The notes beneath the pieces were generated by a model. The model had not been told where the DNA came from and searched no databases. It saw only the letters and a program-made list of their open reading frames with translations. The position numbers were made by a program, and so were the translations under genes. A stretch of DNA of 64,000 nt from CAYVUV01 sp964455095 (GTDB lineage: Bacteria > Desulfobacterota > Binatia > HRBIN30 > CADEER01). Positions 34,355-42,774 of this stretch are shown in pieces. Within the stretch, counting starts at the first letter, position 1. Each line of letters starts with the position of its first letter. The stretch is taken from positions 1 through 64,000 of the forward strand of contig CAYVUV010000322.1 of assembly GCA_964455095.1 (NCBI GenBank). The letters run 5' to 3'.

Positions 34355-35506
34355 ATGACGCAGACCCTGGCAAAAGCGCCGCTCGCCATGCAGGTTCCAC
34401 TGTTGGACCTCAAGGCCCAGTACGCCGCGCTGCGCGAGGAAATGCTGCCGGCGATGGCGCGCGTGCTCGAAGGCCAGCAGCTGATCAATGGGCCCGAGGT
34501 CGCGGAGCTGGAAGCGGCGATCTGCCGGTATTGCGACTGCGCCGCCGCCGTGGGGATGTCCAGCGGCACGGACGCGCTGCTGTGCAGCCTGATGGCGCTG
34601 CGCATTGGAGCGGGCGACGAGGTCATCACCTCGCCGTACACGTTCTTCGCCACCGCCGGCTCGATCTGGCGCGTCGGGGCCAAGCCGGTGTTCGTCGACA
34701 TCGATCCAGTGACGTTCAACATCGACGTGTCTGGCATCGAGTCTGCGATCACTCCCAAGACCAGAGCGATCATGCCCGTACACCTGTTCGGTCAGATGGC
34801 CGACATGGACCCGATCATGGCCGTCGCCGCCAAGCACAATCTGTACGTGATCGAGGACGCGGCCCAGGCGATCGGCGCCGTCTATAAGGGCCGCAGGGCC
34901 GGGTCGATCGGCACCGTCGGCTGCTTCAGCTTCTTTCCCTCCAAGAATCTCGGCGGCGCCGGCGACGGGGGTATGGCCACGGTGCAAGACCCGCGGCTCG
35001 GCGAGCGCCTGGCGACGTTCCGCAACCACGGCGCCCACTCCAAATACGACCACCACTTCGTCGGTGGCAACTTCCGACTCGATACGATCCAGGCCGCGTA
35101 CCTGCTCATCAAGCTCAAGCACCTCGACGACTGGAGCGCCAAGCGCCGCGCCAACGCCGCGCTGTACGATGCGCTGCTGGGCGGCATCGAGCCGGTGGTC
35201 ACGCCGGTGATCGCGCCCCACAACGTCGCGATCTACAACCAGTACGTCCTGCGCGTCGAGCGCCGCGATGCGCTGCGGCAGCATCTATCGGAGCACGGCG
35301 TCGGCACGGCGATCTACTACCCGCTGAGCCTGCACGAACAGGAATGCTTCCGCGAGCTGGGGTACCGCCGCGGCGATTTCCCGCACAGCGAACGCGCGGC
35401 CGCCGAGACGCTGGCGATTCCGATCTATCCCGAGCTGAGCGACGAGCAGATCCGCTACGTCGCCGACACGATCCGCGGATTCTACGCCGGCCGCGGCGCA
35501 GCATGA
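34355..35506 (+). CDS. wbpE: DegT/DnrJ/EryC1-family aminotransferase, WbpE-like
   Basis: PLP-dependent transaminase predicted to convert the 3-keto UDP-sugar made by WbpB into the 3-amino sugar. The 383-residue protein shows VPLLDLKAQYAALREE at its start, GMSSGTDALLCSLMAL, SPYTFFATAGSI, the Asp-containing VIEDAAQAIGAVYKGR that contacts the cofactor pyridine, and FSFFPSKNLGGAGDGG with the PLP-binding Lys. GNFRLDTIQAAYLLIKLKHLD is the usual dimer-contact segment. The ATG at 34355 follows wbpD by 20 bp; an internal ATG at 34388 would also be acceptable. Its TGA overlaps the epimerase ATG as ATGA. Confidence 0.9.
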   Translation: MTQTLAKAPLAMQVPLLDLKAQYAALREEMLPAMARVLEGQQLINGPEVAELEAAICRYCDCAAAVGMSSGTDALLCSLMALRIGAGDEVITSPYTFFATAGSIWRVGAKPVFVDIDPVTFNIDVSGIESAITPKTRAIMPVHLFGQMADMDPIMAVAAKHNLYVIEDAAQAIGAVYKGRRAGSIGTVGCFSFFPSKNLGGAGDGGMATVQDPRLGERLATFRNHGAHSKYDHHFVGGNFRLDTIQAAYLLIKLKHLDDWSAKRRANAALYDALLGGIEPVVTPVIAPHNVAIYNQYVLRVERRDALRQHLSEHGVGTAIYYPLSLHEQECFRELGYRRGDFPHSERAAAETLAIPIYPELSDEQIRYVADTIRGFYAGRGAA

Positions 35507-36633
35507 TGCATCGCACGCTCAAAGTGATGACCGTGGTGGGCGCCCGGCCGCAGTTCGTCAAAGCGGCGGTCGTCAGCCGCGCGATCGCCGGGTTCAACGA
35601 GCAGTCCGTCGCGACGAGGATCGACGAGGTCATCGTCCACACCGGCCAGCACTACGACCACGACATGTCGCAGGCGTTCTTCACCGAGCTGCAGATTCCG
35701 CCGCCGAAGCTGAATCTCGACATCGGCTCGGGCGGGCACAGCGAACAGACGGGCCGCATGCTGGAGGCGCTGGAGCCGGTGATGATGCGGGAAGAGCCCG
35801 ACTGGTTGCTGGTCTACGGTGATACCAACTCGACCCTCGCCGGCGCGCTGGTGGCGGCGAAGCTCCAGATCCCGATCGCCCACGTCGAAGCCGGCCTGCG
35901 CAGCTTCAACCGGCGCATGCCCGAGGAAATCAACCGCGCGACGACGGATCACCTCTCGACGCTGCTGTTGACGCCGACGGGCACGGCGACGCGCAACCTG
36001 GCGGCCGAGGGCATCACCGCCAACGTGCACCAGGTCGGCGACGTCATGTACGACTCCGTGCGCCGCTACGAAGCACAGGCCGAGGCGCGCACGGACGTGC
36101 TGACGCGGCTGGGGCTCACATCCGGCGGCTATTATCTCGCCACCGTGCATCGGGCCGAGAACACGGACGATCCCGATCGCCTCGACCGTATTCTCGGCGC
36201 CTTCGAGCGCCTCGACCGGCCGGTGATCCTGCCGCTGCATCCGCGCACGCGCCGGACGCTCGGCGCACGCAGCGGCATCGGCAACCTGCGCCTGATCGAT
36301 GCCCAGCCCTACCTCGATATGTTGACGCTCCAGCGCCACGCGCGGATCGTGCTGACGGACTCCGGCGGCATACAGCGGGAAGCTTACTGGCTCCAGCGCC
36401 CGTGCGTGACGTTGCGCGACGAGACCGAGTGGGTCGAGCTCGTCGAGTCCGGCTGCAGTCGCGCGGTCGGCGCCGATGAGCACCGGCTGTTGCGCGCCGT
36501 CGCCGATTTCGAAGCCGCCGGCGCGCGCTTGCCCGCGGACCGACCGAGGAATCTGTTCGGCGACGGAGACAGCGGGAGCCGCATTGTTCAGCTGCTCGCA
36601 GCCGCCTCAACCGGGAGCCTGCAACGCTCGTGA
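35503..36633 (+). CDS. wbpI: UDP-N-acetylglucosamine 2-epimerase family, WbpI-like
   Basis: Predicted to invert C2 of UDP-GlcNAc3NAcA, giving UDP-ManNAc3NAcA. The 376 residues have the epimerase family marks: MTVVGARPQFVKAAVVSRAI, VHTGQHYDHDMSQAFF, DWLLVYGDTNSTLAGALVAAKLQIPIAHVEAGLRSFNRRMPEEINR, TVHRAENTD and VLTDSGGIQREAYWLQRPCVTLRDETEWVELVESG. The DHDMSQAFF and PPKLNLDIGSGGHSEQTGRML parts are characteristic of the WbpI-type subgroup rather than of WecB. It overlaps both neighbours by four bases (ATGA before, GTGA after), supporting coupled translation. Confidence 0.87.
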   Translation: MMHRTLKVMTVVGARPQFVKAAVVSRAIAGFNEQSVATRIDEVIVHTGQHYDHDMSQAFFTELQIPPPKLNLDIGSGGHSEQTGRMLEALEPVMMREEPDWLLVYGDTNSTLAGALVAAKLQIPIAHVEAGLRSFNRRMPEEINRATTDHLSTLLLTPTGTATRNLAAEGITANVHQVGDVMYDSVRRYEAQAEARTDVLTRLGLTSGGYYLATVHRAENTDDPDRLDRILGAFERLDRPVILPLHPRTRRTLGARSGIGNLRLIDAQPYLDMLTLQRHARIVLTDSGGIQREAYWLQRPCVTLRDETEWVELVESGCSRAVGADEHRLLRAVADFEAAGARLPADRPRNLFGDGDSGSRIVQLLAAASTGSLQRS

Positions 36634-37430
36634 CCGACACCCTGGTGCAACCCTTTCGCCTGCTCTGGGCGAATCGCCGGACGCTGGCGCAGACCACCGC
36701 GACAGACCTCCGCGCGCGCTACGCCGGCTCGGCTTTCGGCCTGGCGTGGCTGGTCCTCTATCCGCTGTTGTTTCTCGGCTGTTATGCCCTGGTCTACGTC
36801 TACATCTTCAAGGTGCGCCTGGCGCTGTTCGGAGCCGACGAATACGTCGTGCTCATCTTCTGCGGGCTGATCCCGTTTCTCGCCTTCTCCGAAAGCCTGG
36901 CCACCGGGACCGGTGCGGTCGTTGCCAACGCCAGCCTCATCAAGAACACGCTGTTCCCGATCGAGCTGTTTCCCGTCAAGGCGGTTCTGGCGTCGCAAAC
37001 CATGCAGATCGTCGGGCTCGGCCTGCTCCTGAGCGCGGTCGGATTCGCCGGTCGCCTGACGCCCTGTGCGGCGCTGCTCCCGGTCGTCTGGGTGTTGCAG
37101 CTGATGTTCACGACCGGTGTGGTGTGGATCCTCGCCAGCACCAACGCGCTCCTCCGCGATCTGCAGAACATGGTCGCGATCGCGATCCTGGTGCTGATGA
37201 TGGTCAGCCCGATCGCGTACACCGAGGACATGGTGCCGGCGAGCCTGCAGACGCTGCTGAAGCTCAATCCGCTCGCCTACATCATCATCGCCTACCAGGA
37301 CATCCTGTTTCGCGGCCAGTTGCCCAGCCCCCGCATTCTCATCGGGCTGCCGCTGTTGAGCGTCGGCACGTTCTTTCTGGGCTACTGGTACTTCAGCCGG
37401 CTCAAGGGGGTGTTCGCGGACAATGTCTGA
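36630..37430 (+). CDS. wzm: ABC-2 polysaccharide exporter permease (Wzm-like)
   Basis: Inner-membrane half of an ABC transporter that exports a finished, lipid-linked polysaccharide. The 266-residue protein has about six hydrophobic helices (starting near residues 36, 68, 110, 143, 175 and 235) and the family pattern LRARYAGSAFGLAWLVLYPLLFLGCYALVYVYIF and LIFCGLIPFLAFSESLATGTGAVVANASLIKNTLFPIELFPV. LNPLAYIIIAYQDILFRG near the end is the usual motif. It starts with GTG inside the epimerase stop (GTGA) and ends inside the ATPase gene with an eight-base overlap. This places O-antigen export in the ABC-dependent rather than the Wzy-dependent class. Confidence 0.9.
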   Translation: MTDTLVQPFRLLWANRRTLAQTTATDLRARYAGSAFGLAWLVLYPLLFLGCYALVYVYIFKVRLALFGADEYVVLIFCGLIPFLAFSESLATGTGAVVANASLIKNTLFPIELFPVKAVLASQTMQIVGLGLLLSAVGFAGRLTPCAALLPVVWVLQLMFTTGVVWILASTNALLRDLQNMVAIAILVLMMVSPIAYTEDMVPASLQTLLKLNPLAYIIIAYQDILFRGQLPSPRILIGLPLLSVGTFFLGYWYFSRLKGVFADNV

Positions 37431-39237
37431 CCTGGCGATTCAAGCCGAAGAGCTGGGCAAGATGTTCCGCCTCTACCGGCGGCCGGCCGACCGCGTACTG
37501 GACGCCCTCGGCGTCAACCGCCTGCTGTTCTGGCGTCAGCGATATTACAGCGAGTTCTGGGCCCTGCGCGGGCTGAAGATCGAAGTGGCCAAAGGCGAGC
37601 GCCTGGGCATCATCGGACCCAACGGCGCCGGCAAGAGCACCCTCCTGAAGATCCTGTGCGGCACCGTCCGCCCGACCGAGGGCCGCTTTCGCATCCGCGG
37701 ACAGGTGCAGGCGCTGATGTCGCTGGGCACCGGCTTCCACCCGGAGTTCACCGGCCGGGAGAACATCCGCGCGTCGCTGGCGTATCACGGCCTGGCGCGG
37801 CGAATCGTCCGCGCCAAGGAGGAGGAGATCGTCGACTTCGCCGAGCTGGAGGACTTCATCGACCAACCGGTGAAGACCTACTCGGCCGGCATGTACGCCC
37901 GCCTGGCGTTCGCGACGGCGACGGCGATCGAGCCGGAGATTCTGATCATCGATGAGATCCTGGGCGCCGGTGACGCGTACTTCGCCGGCAAGTGCGTCGA
38001 GCGGATGAAGGACATCACCGAGCGCAACGGCGCCACGGTGCTGTTCGTCAGCCACGACCTGGGTTCCGTCCAGCGGTTGTGCACGCGCTTGATCTGGATG
38101 GAGCGCGGCCGCATCCGAATGGCCGGGCCGCCCTATGCCGTGCTGCGCGCCTATCTGGATCACCTGCGCGCCGAGCAGGACCTGCGCCATCGCGCGCAGG
38201 AGATGCACATGAGCGGCCCGCAGGCGCGGACGCTGGCGGCGCCGGACGATGTGGCTCGCCACGTCGTGTTTCGCCTGCGCGTCGCGCCGGGCAGCCCGCG
38301 CCATGCGCATCCGATCTATGCGATCAACCTGACCGAGCGCGGCCAGGCGCTGGGCGAGATCGACGTCGGCGCTCCGATGGACAATTCGGTCAGCTACGCG
38401 CACCACCTGATCGACGATCCGACCCTGACCAATTGGGGCGCGCCGCGCCGACAGGGAGACCAGACACTGCGCTGCTTCACGGACACGGGCGGCCGCGACG
38501 GCCACGCCCCGTTCGTGTTCTCGGTCCCGACGCACCTGCTGGAGTCGCCCCACAGGCTGGAGTTGAGCATCAAACACCAATGCGCAGCGGGCGAGTCGGT
38601 GTTGGTCGAGGTGTTCCACGAGCGCGCCTATCGGGCGGTCGGCACCTTGACTCCGCCGGCCCAACCGATGCCGGTGTCCGATTGCTTCCCGGTGATCCTG
38701 AGCGGCCCCGCAGCGCTGGCGGAGTCAGGACCCGCCGATGATGCCGCTCCCGCGTCGGCGGCCTGCCGCATCGTCTCCGTCGACTTCGAGATTCCCGGTC
38801 GCGGCTCGACGCGCGTCATCACGCTCGGAGCGGAGTTGCTCGTGCATGTCACCTACGAGGCGGAGGAAGCGATCGTCGACCCGGTGTTCGGCGTGACCAT
38901 TCATCGCACCGACGGTCTGCAGATGGATCACCAGAACAGCAAGCTCCTGTGCGGCGACGTGGGCCGAATTCAGGGACGCGGGACGGCCACGTTCCGTTTT
39001 GCGCCGCTGCGGCTGGGCATCGGTGAGTACGCGGTGAGCGTCGAGATCCTCGAGTATCTGGATCTGGAGCACTGGCACGAACCGCCGCCGCCGCACGACG
39101 TGCACGACCGACGATATCGCCTGTCGGTGTTTCCGCCGACGCCTGACTACACGGACCGCGGCGCGGTGTTGCAGGAGTGCCAATTCACTTTGTCGCCAGG
39201 GGATGCCCGCACGGCGTCGACGCCGAACGAGTCATGA
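37423..39237 (+). CDS. wzt: Polysaccharide ABC exporter ATPase (Wzt-like) with an extra C-terminal domain
   Basis: Energises export with the Wzm permease and can recognise the polymer's end group. The ATPase domain covers about residues 1-250: Walker A GPNGAGKST (65-73), signature YSAGM (153-157), Walker B ILIIDE (173-178), H-loop SHDLG. A C-terminal Wzt_C-type beta-sandwich lies at about 447-600 (CRIVSVDFEIPGRGSTRVI ... GVTIHRTDGLQMDHQNS). At 604 residues it is much longer than usual because a further beta-rich segment of about 150 residues (280-430: YAINLTERGQALGEIDVGAP ... TNWGAPRRQGDQTLRCF) is inserted between them. The gene overlaps wzm by eight bases and the next epimerase gene by four. 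Confidence 0.9.
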   Translation: MSDLAIQAEELGKMFRLYRRPADRVLDALGVNRLLFWRQRYYSEFWALRGLKIEVAKGERLGIIGPNGAGKSTLLKILCGTVRPTEGRFRIRGQVQALMSLGTGFHPEFTGRENIRASLAYHGLARRIVRAKEEEIVDFAELEDFIDQPVKTYSAGMYARLAFATATAIEPEILIIDEILGAGDAYFAGKCVERMKDITERNGATVLFVSHDLGSVQRLCTRLIWMERGRIRMAGPPYAVLRAYLDHLRAEQDLRHRAQEMHMSGPQARTLAAPDDVARHVVFRLRVAPGSPRHAHPIYAINLTERGQALGEIDVGAPMDNSVSYAHHLIDDPTLTNWGAPRRQGDQTLRCFTDTGGRDGHAPFVFSVPTHLLESPHRLELSIKHQCAAGESVLVEVFHERAYRAVGTLTPPAQPMPVSDCFPVILSGPAALAESGPADDAAPASAACRIVSVDFEIPGRGSTRVITLGAELLVHVTYEAEEAIVDPVFGVTIHRTDGLQMDHQNSKLLCGDVGRIQGRGTATFRFAPLRLGIGEYAVSVEILEYLDLEHWHEPPPPHDVHDRRYRLSVFPPTPDYTDRGAVLQECQFTLSPGDARTASTPNES

Positions 39238-40319
39238 CGCGACGTCTCACATCTATTCGCGTCGTCGGGGCGCGGCCGCAGTTCATGCAGGCCGCGGCGC
39301 TGCGGCGCGAGCTGCTGCGCCGCGGGCATCGCGAGATACTCGTCCACACCGGCCAACACTACGACGACGCGATGAGCCATGTTCTCTTTCGAGAGCTGGA
39401 GCTGCCCGTGCCCGATATCAACCTCAACGTCGGCTCCGGCCGCCATTCCGAGCAGACCGGCCGCATGCTGGTGGCGCTGGAGTCGGTGCTGGCGACGACG
39501 CCGTGCGACGTGCTGGTGGTCGATGGCGACACCAACTCGACGCTGGCCGGGGCGCTGGCGGCGGCCAAGGCGCATCGACCGCTCGTCCATATCGAAGCGG
39601 GATTGCGCAGCTTTGACCGCAGCATGCCCGAGGAGATCAACCGCATTGTCGCCGATCGGGTCAGCTCGCTCCTGTGCGCTCCGACGACGAGCGCCGTGGA
39701 GAACCTGCGCCGCGAGGGACTGGCCGATCGCACCGTCCTCACCGGCGACCTGATGTACGATAGCTTCCTCCAGTTTCGCGGCCGGCAGCGGAGCGAGGCG
39801 CTGGCGGAACTGGGCCTGTCGCCGCGCGCGTACTTGTTGGCGACGATCCATCGCCCGGAGAACACCGACGACTTCGGTCGATTCGAGAGCATCGTCCGCG
39901 CGCTCGGGCGCATGCCTCTGCCCGTCATCATGCCGGTACATCCGCGCACGGCGCCGCTGCTGGAGCAGACGTCGATGTCCATCCGCGGCCCTGTGCGACC
40001 CGTGCCGCCGCAGGGGTACCTGGCCATGCTCGCGCTCATCGAGAATGCCAGGGCCGTGCTGACGGACTCTGGCGGCGTGCAGCGCGAGGCCTTCTTTGCG
40101 GGCGTGCCCAACGTCGTGTTGCGCGAGGTGTCGGAGTGGCGCGAGCAGATGCAGACGCCCTGGTCTGTGATCGGCGGTTGGCAGACCGACCGCATCTGCC
40201 AGGCCGCGGCAGCCATGCTGGACGGTTGGAGTGAAGCGCCGGTCGATGCGGCGGCGATCTACGGTGGGGGAATGGCGGCCGCGCGCATTCTCGATGCCAT
40301 CGAGGAGCGTTGGGGATGA
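39234..40319 (+). CDS. UDP-N-acetylglucosamine 2-epimerase family protein, second paralogue
   Basis: A second nucleotide-sugar 2-epimerase, 361 residues, distinct from the wbpI-like protein. It shows IRVVGARPQFMQAAALRREL, VHTGQHYDDAMSHVLFRELELP, LVVDGDTNSTLAGALAAAKAHRPLVHIEAGLRSFDRSMPEEINRIVAD, ATIHRPENTDDFGRF and VLTDSGGVQREAFFAGVPNVVLREVSEWREQMQTPWSVIGG. The catalytic Asp/Glu/His motifs are intact. It probably makes UDP-ManNAc or acts on another 2-acetamido sugar for the same polymer, or is a duplicate for the 3-acetamido uronate. It overlaps wzt by four bases (ATGA) and the next glycosyltransferase gene by four (ATGA). Confidence 0.85.
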   Translation: MTRRLTSIRVVGARPQFMQAAALRRELLRRGHREILVHTGQHYDDAMSHVLFRELELPVPDINLNVGSGRHSEQTGRMLVALESVLATTPCDVLVVDGDTNSTLAGALAAAKAHRPLVHIEAGLRSFDRSMPEEINRIVADRVSSLLCAPTTSAVENLRREGLADRTVLTGDLMYDSFLQFRGRQRSEALAELGLSPRAYLLATIHRPENTDDFGRFESIVRALGRMPLPVIMPVHPRTAPLLEQTSMSIRGPVRPVPPQGYLAMLALIENARAVLTDSGGVQREAFFAGVPNVVLREVSEWREQMQTPWSVIGGWQTDRICQAAAAMLDGWSEAPVDAAAIYGGGMAAARILDAIEERWG

Positions 40320-41362
40320 GGATCCTGCACGGCCCGCAGAACATCGGCGGCATGGCCGGCGTTTTGGCCCGCGCCCAGCGCGAGCTGGGCTACGACGCGC
40401 AGGCCGTCTGCCTGCCGACCGGCCGCTACGACTACGCCTGCGATCAGCTCCTCGATCCCGCCCGCTTCGCCGGGCTCGCCGGGCCGCTCCGCTCGGTCCT
40501 CGCGCAAGCGCCGCGCTTCGACGTCTACCACTTCTATTTCGGCGAATCGCTCGCCGGCAGTTCGCTGCGCGACGTGCCGTGGCTCAAGCGCCTGGGACGG
40601 CGCGTCTTCTTCTACTTCTGCGGCTGCGACATCCGCGACAGCAAACACGTCATCGCAACCTACGAATACAGCGCGTGCAAAGCGTGCTGGCCGCAACTGT
40701 GCAGCGCCAACCGACCGCAGGCGCTGGACATGGCGCGACGGTTTGCCGACGGCGTCTTCGTCAGCACGCCCGATTTGCTGGAGTTCGTTCCGGGGGCAAC
40801 GCTGCTTCCACAACCGATCGAGCTGCATCAGTTCGACGCGTTGCGCAGCGCCAACCTCGGACCGCCGCCGGGGACGCCCGGTGTGGATCGACCCGCGCGC
40901 ATCGCCCACGCCCCGACAAACCGGGCCATGAAGGGAAGCGATCGCATCGAGGCGGCCGTGCGCTCGCTTGCCGCGCGCGGGCTCAAGGTAGAGCTGGTGG
41001 CGCTGGAGAATCGCCCGCACAAGGAAGTGCTGGAGCTCTGTGCCACGTGCGATCTTGCCATCGATCAGTTGCTGATCGGCGCCTATGGGCAGTTCGCGGT
41101 CGAGTGCATGGCGATGGGCAAGCCGACCATCTGCTACATCCGGCCGGACCTGGCCGAAGCCTATCCGCCGGATTGCCCGATCATCTCCGCCTCGCCGCGC
41201 GACATCGAGCCGGTGCTGGCGAGCACACTCACCGCGCAGGGCTCGTGGGAAGCCATCGGCCGCGCCGGCCGCCAGTACGTGGAGCGCGTCCACGACGCCC
41301 GCAAGGTCGCCGCCGACGCCATTGCGGCCTATCAACGAGGAGCGGTTCGATGCGCGTCGTGA
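40316..41362 (+). CDS. Glycosyltransferase, GT4-like, cysteine-rich variant
   Basis: A 348-residue predicted glycosyltransferase with a GT-B fold. MRILHGPQNIGGMAGVLARAQRELGYDAQAV is the N-terminal nucleotide-free strand, and the second half contains IAHAPTNRAMKGSDRIEAAVRSLAARGLKVELVALENRPHKEVLELCATCDLAIDQLLIGAYGQFAVECMAMGKPTICY, with the EX7E-like E-C-M-A-M-G-K-P motif. Several cysteines cluster (FCGCDIRDS, YSACKACWPQLC), possibly a metal site. Donor and acceptor are unknown. It overlaps the epimerase by four bases and the next glycosyltransferase by 13, and belongs to the polymer assembly set. Confidence 0.78.
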   Translation: MRILHGPQNIGGMAGVLARAQRELGYDAQAVCLPTGRYDYACDQLLDPARFAGLAGPLRSVLAQAPRFDVYHFYFGESLAGSSLRDVPWLKRLGRRVFFYFCGCDIRDSKHVIATYEYSACKACWPQLCSANRPQALDMARRFADGVFVSTPDLLEFVPGATLLPQPIELHQFDALRSANLGPPPGTPGVDRPARIAHAPTNRAMKGSDRIEAAVRSLAARGLKVELVALENRPHKEVLELCATCDLAIDQLLIGAYGQFAVECMAMGKPTICYIRPDLAEAYPPDCPIISASPRDIEPVLASTLTAQGSWEAIGRAGRQYVERVHDARKVAADAIAAYQRGAVRCAS

Positions 41363-42774
41363 TGCTGACCGACGACGTGATGATCGATCGGCGCATTCTC
41401 CTCGAGGCCGAGACGCTGGTCGACGCAGGCCACGAGACGATTCTTCTCGCTGCCGCGTCGCCTGACCACCCGGCGCATCATTTCGAGGGTTCGGTCAAAG
41501 TGGAGCGGGTCGGAGCGCCACCGTCGGCACCTGCGAGACATCTGATCGAATCCGCCCGCAACCGCTACGCGAACCTGTCCAACCGCGTGTTGACGAAGGT
41601 GGCGCGGTTGAACGAGCGCGTTCAGCTTGGAACGCAGCGCTGGTGGTACCTGCCGGGAGGCGCGGTGCGAAAGCTCTGTCGGGGCGGCGCGCGGGTGGTG
41701 CGCGGGCTGCTGGTGCGGCAGGACCGAGTCGTCCGGCGCGCGGCGCAACTCATGGTGGGCGTGCACGCCAGGCTGCGCCAGCTCGACGATCGCGATCGCC
41801 ACCTGGTCGAACGCATCCGCTTCTACCGGCCCGACGTCATTCACGCCCACGATCTGCCGCAGCTGCGGCCGGCGGCGGCCGCCAAACGGGAGCTCGGTGT
41901 GCGGCTCGTCTACGACGCCCACGAGCTGTACCCGGAGATCCACACGCTCACCCCGCCGCAAAAGCGAATGCTGGCGGAGCGCGAAGCGCGCTACATCCGT
42001 GCGTGCGACCTGGTCATCACCGTCAACGCCTACATGGCCCAGATCATGGCCGAGCGGTACGGCATCGCCGCACCCGCGGTCATCCTGAATGCCACCGCAC
42101 AGCCGCCCGGATTCGACCAGCGCGAGCGCTACGACCGCTTTCGCGCCGCGCTGCCGATCCCGCGCGACGCGGTCATCCTGCTGTATCAGGGGTGGATGTC
42201 GCTCGGCCGCGGTCTGGATACGCTGCTGCGCTCGATCGCGCTGGTGAAGGACCCGCGCGTGCACCTCGTCATGATGGGATACGGCGCAGGGTGCGAGGCG
42301 CTGCCGCCGTTGGCACGTGAGCTGGGGCTGAGCCACCGCATTCATTTCAAGGACGCCGTGTCGCAGTCGGAGCTGCTGTTCTGGACAGCCTCCGCCGACG
42401 CGGGGATCATTCCCTACCCGCCCGTCGACCTGAACAATCACTTCTGCTCGCCCAACAAGCTGTTCGAGTTCATCGCGGCGCGCCTGCCGATCATCGCCAA
42501 CGACCTGCCGTTTCTGCGCGACGTGGTGGCGGGCAACGACTTCGGCGTCGTCCGGAAGTTGGACACCGCCGCCGACTTGGCGGCGGCGATCGACAGCATG
42601 TTCGACGATTTCCCCGCCCGCACCGAACATTTCCGCAACTCGCTTATCGGGGCCGGCGACCGCTTTGCCTGGTCCGTTGAGCAGAAGAAGTTGCTGTCGC
42701 TGTATCGGCCGTTCCTCGCGACCGAGCACCGAGTCGCGGCGCAGGCGTCTCTGCCTGCGGGCGTGCCGGAGTGA
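41350..42774 (+). CDS. Glycosyltransferase family 4-like protein
   Basis: A 474-residue GT-B glycosyltransferase. The N-terminal domain starts MRVVMLTDDVMIDRRILLEAETLVDAGHE and has IHAHDLPQLRP and LVYDAHELYPE; a basic, Arg-rich stretch around residues 55-150 is longer than in most family members. The C-terminal domain has LLYQGWMSLGRGLDTLLRSIALVKDPRVHLVMMGYGAG and ADAGIIPYPPVDLNNHFCSPNKLFEFIAARLPIIANDLPFLRDVV, the usual nucleotide-sugar pocket including the ExxxxxxxxD region. Probably adds one residue of the repeat unit. It overlaps the previous gene by 13 bases and the next one by four (GTGA). Confidence 0.85.
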   Translation: MRVVMLTDDVMIDRRILLEAETLVDAGHETILLAAASPDHPAHHFEGSVKVERVGAPPSAPARHLIESARNRYANLSNRVLTKVARLNERVQLGTQRWWYLPGGAVRKLCRGGARVVRGLLVRQDRVVRRAAQLMVGVHARLRQLDDRDRHLVERIRFYRPDVIHAHDLPQLRPAAAAKRELGVRLVYDAHELYPEIHTLTPPQKRMLAEREARYIRACDLVITVNAYMAQIMAERYGIAAPAVILNATAQPPGFDQRERYDRFRAALPIPRDAVILLYQGWMSLGRGLDTLLRSIALVKDPRVHLVMMGYGAGCEALPPLARELGLSHRIHFKDAVSQSELLFWTASADAGIIPYPPVDLNNHFCSPNKLFEFIAARLPIIANDLPFLRDVVAGNDFGVVRKLDTAADLAAAIDSMFDDFPARTEHFRNSLIGAGDRFAWSVEQKKLLSLYRPFLATEHRVAAQASLPAGVPE

